Assembly: GCA_032622095.1 (NCBI GenBank)
Contig: CP136063.1
Span: 182,013,956 to 182,077,955, forward strand
DNA length: 64,000 nucleotides
Direction: 5' to 3'
From: Siphonodentalium dalli
Lineage: Eukaryota > Mollusca > Scaphopoda > Gadilida > Siphonodentaliidae
The position numbers and the translations under genes are program-made. Each line of letters opens with the position of its first letter. Within the stretch, counting starts at the first letter, position 1. A model generated the notes under the pieces. The model was not told where the DNA came from. It saw only the letters and a list, made by a program, of their open reading frames with translations, and searched no databases. Positions 57,441 to 64,000 of the stretch are shown in pieces.

Positions 57441-59100
57441 GACAATGACTTGTTGATGCGGGGAAAAATACAAATATGTTTGAAAGGTTTTATTATGTAA
57501 ATATAGAAACTTGAACAATATATTTGTACATATGTACATGTAAACCAGTGGAAAGTTAAAAAAGTTAACATAAAATATATATGATCAGATTTGTAGCTAC
57601 ATTTGTATCACGGTAAATGTAGAATATCACAGCAGCACATGGGTGATATTGAATACAGTAATATGAAAAGGAAGTAAATAGTTATGATATCCGTGTCAGG
57701 TTGGCATGAGTAAGCAATTAGCCCTTAATATTTATTTGAGACAGGATGAATGTGGAATGATGGTACAGAAGTAAGTTGGAGGTACATATACTGTAAGTCA
57801 CGACAGGGAACGACATGGTTTCGTGGTTGGTGAGTACCATGTATTCAAAATGTGGAAAGCTACAAACACGTAATATATTATTAGGTATATACTAGGTACA
57901 TTTGATGTTGAAAGGTATATTTATAAGCAAAAGTGACTTAGTGACCAAAAAAAACTGTTGTTTTCTTTTTTTGCAGATATCAAAGGTGCACTTAATTTCA
58001 GAACCGCCAAATAATAAAGGAAAGTGTTTGTCTGAATGACATAATGTGTCACTGTGCTTACACTGCTAGGAGACAGCTGCTCTGTATCCTAGCGATATAT
58101 ACATGTAAATAGATTTGTTTTTTATTTCATGTCAAACAGACAATATAACACGGAATATCTAGAAATAACTTGCAGCTTAAAAAGTGAGTGTCTGAGACTA
58201 TAATCAAATGTAAACAGGTCACATGGTACAAATAAACAAAAATGGATGGAACTGAGATAATAATGCTTGTTAAAATAGGACTAGATTGATGAAATTGAGA
58301 AAAGCAGAATGAGTGGTAATGGTGTAAATACAAATGATTAAAAAATGTGGGTGTCAGTTTTGAAGCGTGCATATGAAATATGATTATCAGCAATGAAATA
58401 TTCTGGTAGTTGGTATTGACTGGATCAATGTTACAAGACAATGCAAATTAATTGGTATCTTCTAGTGACAATTTTTTTGTAAAACAGTTACACTGTTGTA
58501 CAAATTGTACGTTAATAACCTCCTGTTCCGATGTTACACGTAGGTATTTGCTGAGGTAAGGCGACACAAATGTCTAAGTCTGGTTTACGAACACGTAAAA
58601 AAAAAAATCCATTTCATGAAAAAAATTAAAACATTTTATCCCAAAATATTCTACACACGTACTAATTTTCATGTGCTGTCGTATCTGGTTCTGCTTATGA
58701 TAATTTACAGATCCATATTTTCATGTATAAATCTCTTGTTTGGTTCAGAATTTCATTAAAAAAACATTTATTTTATAATTTTTGTAAAATTTATGTAAAA
58801 TTCCATGATTTACTTGATATAAATTGGTGGGACAATTTTTTTTATTTTTATTTCCCCCCCTCCTGCACTTACTTTTTTTCTCCCCACATGTTCGTAAACC
58901 AGACTTGGTGTCGCCTAACAATGATTTTAACATTGTCCGCAAGTCGTGTGATTATTTAAGAGTTGACAACATCATAAATATAAAGTTGAGTGAGTAATGT
59001 TATCGAGAGAAATGTTGTTGTTCTCATTGTAAAAATATGCAGCAGGTAAGCTGTGAATATTTTCAGTATTGATCACTTTTCACAATGATCATCACATAAT
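57441..59100. other. Unassigned sequence
   Basis: No gene recognised. AAAGGTGCACTTAATTTC (57994) resembles the left terminus of the TTAA element at 34821. TGGTTTACGAACACGT (58580) and ACATGTTCGTAAACCAG (58888) form an inverted pair about 300 bp apart, with degenerate CTAAGTCT/GACTTGG flanks, possibly another TIR element. Confidence 0.45.
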
Positions 59101-59119
59101 GGCGACGTCTTCATGGAAT

Positions 59120-59720
59120 TCTATCAATTCTGCGCATGCGCAAGAAACTTCCAAATAAGGAGTTGCCATACAAGGAAACTGCAATCTCAATAATAACCAA
59201 GCAATTAAAGTCTTAACATACAAGTCAGAAATATTGTTTCATGATCGAACTGCGGACCTGATAATTATCGAAATATGTAGGCGAAATAATTTTTAATTTA
59301 GTTAATCACATCATTTAGACATCAACACACTCTTAAAGACACAATACACCGCCATCCAATGTCGTTATTTAACTGGGTCGGTGTTTCTTGTTATCAATCG
59401 TTTATTGCTTTGTTTTTAGTAAGACTCTTGTATCTGTGCTGCGCATGCGCAAGTCAATTTCCATATTTGGAATTTCCATATATGGGATTTGTGTTAACCG
59501 CAATACCGATCAAGCCATAACAAATAACCACGCAATTATCTTAGCATAAAAATAAGATATATTGTAATTTATGCAACTACGACCCTGATAACCATGATAA
59601 CTAATAACATATACCGGCCAATTCATTTTAAGATCGTTATTTCGCCTTGCTTTAGGCATCAATACACTCTTAAACGCACATAAACGACCCATTGGCGTTA
59701 AATTAAATATACTCCGTATT
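59120..59720 (+). repeat. Diverged ~309-bp tandem pair with GCGCATGCGC
   Basis: 59132-59400 and 59441-59715 share TGCGCATGCGCAAG, CAATAAT/CCGATAA blocks, GATAATTATCG/GATAACCATGA, TTTAGACATCA/TTTAGGCATCA and ACACTCTTAAA.GCACA in order. Both begin with GCGCATGCGC, the core of the NRF-1 consensus (known from vertebrates and Drosophila Ewg). No adjacent exon is seen, so promoter activity is speculative. Confidence 0.6.
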
Positions 59721-60140
59721 TATTATATTACTTTTTTATTGCTCAGTATAGAGTTAGACCCTCGACACCTGTCAATAAATTTGGGCTGAATTCATCTGAT
59801 GCGGTATTATTCCTCGAAATAAACAACAAAGCCGTCGTTACTTCGAAATGTAGTTTGGGCTAACATTTACACAAATCCTGCATCTGTTTTCTGTCGACAC
59901 ACACATCATTTCAGAAACCACTGTGAAATAAACACCCAAGGTTGGGTGAAATAACACAGTACGATGAGTGACTATCTGAGACGCATTATAGGGCCATCCG
60001 AAACACCACCGCACCCCCAAATATACAAACACACAACTCGTTATAACGACTTGCAAATCGTTATAACGACTTTCAACATTGATAGAACTCGTTATATCGT
60101 AGAAATTCGCCAGCCTTGCAATATTGCAAAGATCGCGTCT
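59721..60140. other. Unassigned sequence
   Basis: Contains a short duplicated CGTTATAACGACTT (60040 and 60060). No gene. Confidence 0.4.
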
Positions 60141-60143
60141 TAT

Positions 60144-60195
60144 AAAGAGCGTCCATGCCTCCGCTCACCGAAAGCGGTAGATAATAAAGAGCGTT
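60144..60195 (+). repeat. Two-box AAAGAGCGT motif, copy 3
   Basis: AAAGAGCGT at 60144 and 60186, exactly 42 bp apart; the middle has AGCGGTAGATAAT in place of ATATGGTAGTAAT, keeping GGTAG/GATAAT. Confidence 0.6.
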
Positions 60196-60731
60196 ATCCC
60201 AATTATGATCGTATGTACTCGTGTTAATCATAAAACTGATGGACGAGTTTGTGTATTTTCGCGATAGTTGTGCCGTACGATGGTTCGATGATCGCGAGTA
60301 TTTGAAATTTTTATTAGTCCTGGTGAGCTGAACATTTTGAGTGAATCCGGTTTCACACAATGTCATGTCCGTTTTGCGGATGTGTTATGCGCACCGTTTA
60401 ATGCGAGCTAATATCGCTGGGTCTTTCAGACATGTCCGGAAAACGCTTTCGGCATGTTCAGTTATTTATTCCGTATGAATTATTCCGTCTGATTCTGTCG
60501 GCGAAAATATACAGTATATATTGTGCAGACAACATATTATAGCGCAAATACGCACATAATCGGCATATAATATGAAGTAGGTACATAATGTGATTATTTG
60601 ATTCTAAAATGAGCAGATCATGCTGGATCATGGATCATATCCGTTTTAGTTTTATGGTGCGGACCACGTGAAAACACATGTTAAAGAGCCTACATCTAGA
60701 AAATCGTGAGTTAGCTTGTTTGTGTCATTGT

Positions 60732-60891
60732 CCGCACATAATCTGCTTAGAATCGCCTCATTATGAGTCGATAATGTAACTAAAACGCTCTAATTTTCAG
60801 CACATTATCAACTCAAATGAGGCGAGGCAATTCTAAGCAGATTAAACCTAAATACCAAAAACAAGCTCTATTATAAGCAGATAATGTGCGG
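60732..60891. mobile_element. Foldback with a duplicated arm
   Basis: CCGCACATAATCTGCTT (60732-60748) is inverted at 60875-60891 (AAGCAGATAATGTGCGG), while a nearer arm also pairs: CTGCTTAGAATCGCCTCA against TGAGGCGAGGCAATTCTAAG (to 60840). Two alternative hairpins share the left arm. Confidence 0.65.
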
Positions 60892-61189
60892 GTTTTTCGA
60901 GAGAACAGGCTGGTACAGACGATGCAGACTGTAAGTTGTGGAACGTGGTCGATAATTCTGGTAAATACTGTTTTGTGAGGGAGGAATGCATGCACCTGGG
61001 GTACAGATAAATTAGAACGACAGGTATGCCCTCGGTTGTCTAATTAGGAGAACTCTTCGGGTAAAAACCAAAGGTATGCACTTAGCCTTTCAACGAGAGA
61101 ACTCACTCAAAGAACTCGGTTGTCCTGCGTAATGCGGTTTTGATGGTTGATAAAGCGGTGCTTCACATTCAAGTGCGTGTAAGATCATT

Positions 61190-61752
61190 CGTGGTATATC
61201 TGGAATTTGGGAACATTCTTGGTTTATCTGGAATTCGGGATAATTCTGGGTGTATCCGGAATTTGGGATCATTCTGGGTGTATCTGGAATTCGGGATCAT
61301 TCTGGGTGTATCTGGAATTAGGATAATTCTGGGTGTATCCGGAATTTGGGATAATTTTGGGTGTATCCGGAATTTGGGATCATTCTGGGTGTATCTGGAA
61401 TTCGGGATCATTCTGGGTGTATCTGGAATTCGGGATAATTCTGGGTGTATTCGAAATTTGGGAGCATTCTGTTTGTATCTGGAATTTGGGATCTTTCTGG
61501 GTGTATCTAGAATTTTGGATAATTTTCCCTGTATCTGGAATTTGGGATAATTTTGGGTGTATCTGGAATTCGATTTCATTCTGGGTGTATCTGGAATTTG
61601 GGATAATTTTCGGTGTATCTGGAATTTGGGATCATTCTGGGTGTATCTGGAATTTGGGATCATTCTGGGTGTATCTGGAATTCGAGATAATTCTGGTTTT
61701 ATCTGGAATTCACGATTGTTCTGGGTGTATCTGGAATTTGGGATAATTAATA
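61190..61752 (+). repeat. 28-bp minisatellite, about 20 copies
   Basis: The unit contains GGGTGTATCTGGAATT[TC]GGGAT[CA]ATTCT. Because 28 is not a multiple of three, each frame reads a 28-residue protein repeat (for example FWVYLEFGIILGVSGI), and the unit happens to lack stops, giving long frames on both strands (243 codons on the minus strand). These are not credible genes: no start context, splice sites or flanking coding sequence. Confidence 0.9.
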
Positions 61753-61846
61753 AATAAATACACTGTGCATCGGCGTGTATAGTAGAATTTGACCACAAAG
61801 AAACTGATTGTAGGACGACGCGAAGCCGATGCACAGTGTATTTATT
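61753..61846. repeat. 22-bp perfect inverted repeat next to the minisatellite
   Basis: AATAAATACACTGTGCATCG followed by GC (61753-61774) is exactly inverted at 61825-61846, with a 50-bp spacer. It could be the terminus of an element whose other end was replaced by the minisatellite, or an independent foldback. Confidence 0.75.
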
Positions 61847-62314
61847 TCTTTTGTAATTCCACTGTATGCTTTGGTCGAAATTATAGTGACATTCGTTCAA
61901 CCTGCTATATAATATCTCAGTTTCTAGCTCTGCGTGGTGTGATTTTCCACCAAACAGTACTTAGAACTGTAACGTCAAACATGACGTCACTATTGAACGG
62001 CGACCCCTTTTCTTTATCTTTTGACAAACAAAAATTCAGTTAAGACTATTTTTGTTCTATCTTAAATAAAAGTCAGTATAGTACAGTATACGTAGTCATT
62101 ATATGTCTCTTTCATCAGTCTATAGCAACGTTAACCAATGCCCGTGTGGTTTGACTTCTGAAAGTTTGAGGCGTTGGCACCTTTTCACTGATTGTACCAC
62201 ATTTTTTGGAATTGTACCACAAAACGACGGTCGTGTCTCCATGGAAATACGGGCAACGGGATACTGACCAATCAGGACGAGCCTTGTATGTAGGGTTAGG
62301 TAAGGTGGTATTAC
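61847..62314. other. Unassigned sequence between minisatellite blocks
   Basis: Contains AACATGACGTCACTATT (61978), a full CRE-like TGACGTCA. No gene. Confidence 0.45.
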
Positions 62315-62456
62315 AATTCTGGATGTATCTATAATTAGGGATCACTCTGTATACCTGTATCTGGAATTCGGGATCACTCTGGGTGTATCTGGAAATCGGG
62401 ATTATTCTGGGTGTATCTAGAATAATTCGGGATCGTTCTGAATGTATCTGGAGTTC
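62315..62456 (+). repeat. Detached block of the 28-bp minisatellite
   Basis: Four or five diverged units (GGATGTATCT, TGGGTGTATCTGGAA.TCGGGAT) about 0.56 kb beyond the main array. Confidence 0.8.
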
Positions 62457-62662
62457 GCCACTCTAGTTGAAGCGACTCAATGTTCAAGCCTAAATTAAAA
62501 CAGAGTATATGTTTGCTTTTGCCACGTTCCGGTGATCAAATATGTCGACAAACTCACGAGATATGCATAGGCATGTATGCCTCAAGAAAACTTATTGAAG
62601 TCATAGAGATAATTGACTCAGATTGACAGAATAACCATTTGTTTTCTATGGCATGTAACAGT

Positions 62663-62714
62663 AAAGAGCGTGTGTTGATTAGTCTATCCTGATATGGTGA
62701 TAATAAAGAGCGTT
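62663..62714 (+). repeat. Two-box AAAGAGCGT motif, copy 4
   Basis: AAAGAGCGT at 62663 and 62705, again 42 bp apart, with TCCTGATATGGTGATAAT before the second box, very close to copy 2. Confidence 0.6.
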
Positions 62715-63760
62715 ATTCCAGACAGTTGAAATTGCTAATAAACTTTTGCAACCTTGATACGTTTTATGAGTTCAACGTGGCTGCGTATAAGTATTCCAAG
62801 TACTAATACATACATATTGTCATCCTAAGAATGGTACAAGGAAATAAATTGTTCTCAAATTTATTCCTTAAACTGAGATATAAAATGTGGCTAATTAAAA
62901 CATTTCACTATTCAGTTGTTGCGTGTGTATGATTTCAATTGAACATCAGTTTTTGAAAGAAAAAAAAAACACTAACTAAACCACCAATTAATTATTTGTA
63001 ATATGAGATGTCCTTGTCTTTCTATTGGAATATTACTGAATAAGTGCCTTCTGCAGAAAGGCTAATAATGAAAAAAGTGCCTTTGCCACGACCATGCAGT
63101 CATTGCCATATCATACACAAGTGGGCGTCACTGTGCTGCCATTTTACAACTCTGTTCAATGCATGCGGCACGAAGACCAGACAACAATGAATAGATCTGT
63201 TCTGACTCTTAAATAAGGTGAACATCGTAAATATGAACCCTATGGCTGAGATACTCAGACAGGAGAACAGAACTATCTCCAGAAGGACAACAATAGACTG
63301 GAAACCGCGTCATTATATATGAACTCTTTTCCATGCACTCAGGATGGAGTACCCCTGTAGCAGAATTTATTCAAAATCCGATAAACCATAGCTGATATCT
63401 CTGCTTGGAAGGACAGCAAAGCATCATCACTTTCAGTTGTTTGGCATAATTAGCGAAATAGAAACTAAAATTTGACTTTGTATATACCGACTTTTTTAGC
63501 ATTATTTGGGATATAACATCAACTTTTCTTTCCGCTATTGAGTCCAACAACTGTGGTCTCCAGATAAGCGACGAAGGATACGTCTATACGGAAACGTCAT
63601 TGGGTCCTCTTTTGAAAGCACTCCTAATAGCGAGCATTCATATACCAAATCCCAAATAACACATGTATGATTGAGATTATATTGATATTTTTGATATTAT
63701 TTATTTTAAATTTACACATGTGCACTATAGGGGCAGACACCATACATACAATACGTAGTT
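62715..63760. other. Unassigned sequence
   Basis: No gene or repeat recognised. Confidence 0.45.
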
Positions 63761-63762
63761 TT

Positions 63763-63860
63763 AGTGCTATACGGGTCAAAGTTCTGGAATGGCATTTCCA
63801 TATATGGAACTTTCGAATATTATATGGAAATGCTACTCCAGAACTTTGACCTATAGCACT
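63763..63860. repeat. 98-bp imperfect hairpin
   Basis: AGTGCTATACGGGTCAAAGT .. GGCATTTCCATATA pairs with TATATGGAAATGC .. ACTTTGACCTATAGCACT around a ~16-nt loop. Size and slight imperfections resemble a pre-miRNA-like fold, but a small foldback MITE is the simpler reading given how many occur here. Confidence 0.65.
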
Positions 63861-64000
63861 GAAACCACCGAACCGGGCCTGGTGGATCCAATATGGCCGC
63901 GAGTTAGTGACAGGGCGTATAACAGCAACATCAATTCATATAATATTATAACACTAGAAGGCATATGACAATCAATACATTATGTAATCGTTTTAAACTT

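Noticed and set aside
61169-61900. 243-codon minus-strand frame and 136/137-codon plus-strand frames
   Set aside because: Entirely generated by the 28-bp minisatellite; no gene features outside the array.

Overview
The window looks like eukaryotic, AT-rich, intron-containing animal DNA, most probably from a bivalve-type mollusc or a related lophotrochozoan. This rests on three things: the only convincing host coding segment is one metazoan PDZ-domain exon ending in a consensus GTAAGT splice donor; nearly everything else is interspersed repeat; and the repeats include dense (GACA)n/(GACG)n arrays, ~150-bp units of the 'gggccataactc' type and many short foldback elements, a mix I associate with molluscs. 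No tRNA, rRNA or CRISPR gene is intact, and nothing looks bacterial. The species is not determined.

Layout. 0-10 kb: mostly unassigned sequence with foldbacks, a tRNA-derived SINE head (4.46 kb), a two-copy palindrome-bearing repeat (6.3 and 7.2 kb), GA microsatellites and a 31-bp minisatellite (9.03-9.46 kb). 10.5-11.2 kb: a frameshifted remnant of a mobile-element-type protein with a Cys-rich tail. 12.5-14.3 kb: two virtually identical 466-bp elements with inverted ends. 15.9-23.1 kb: about 7 kb of diverged ~150-bp units ending in GACA/GACG arrays, plus ~530-bp and exact 120-bp tandem duplications. 23.7-26.7 kb: a short retroelement-like repeat, the first copy of a palindrome-plus-tail element, and a Tc1/mariner-type MITE.

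28.0-32.5 kb on the minus strand is a decayed non-LTR retrotransposon (LINE) reverse transcriptase, split by a 3.46-kb element called A here. A second copy, B, lies inverted at 52.16-55.53 kb and is itself interrupted by a 1.1-kb retroelement carrying an ORF1-like gene with a 13-bp target-site duplication. A and B bracket about 20 kb that holds the PDZ exon (38.1-38.7 kb, minus strand), two TTAA-flanked piggyBac-type MITEs, a 0.7-kb inverted-repeat element with two other palindromes nested in one arm, and several foldback families.

55.5-64 kb has a complete Tc1/mariner-type MITE, a diverged ~309-bp tandem pair with GCGCATGCGC motifs, more foldbacks, and a 28-bp minisatellite (61.19-61.75 kb) that is open in several frames.

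There is no operon-like cooperation between genes. The story is a single PDZ-protein gene passing through a repeat-rich landscape in which the order of several insertions can be read directly. I found no clearly novel multi-gene system. The most unusual signals are a dispersed ~52-bp motif with two AAAGAGCGT boxes at a fixed 42-bp spacing, the recurring one-sided foldback architecture with TGACGT-containing tails, and the nested LINE/A/B/ORF1 insertions.
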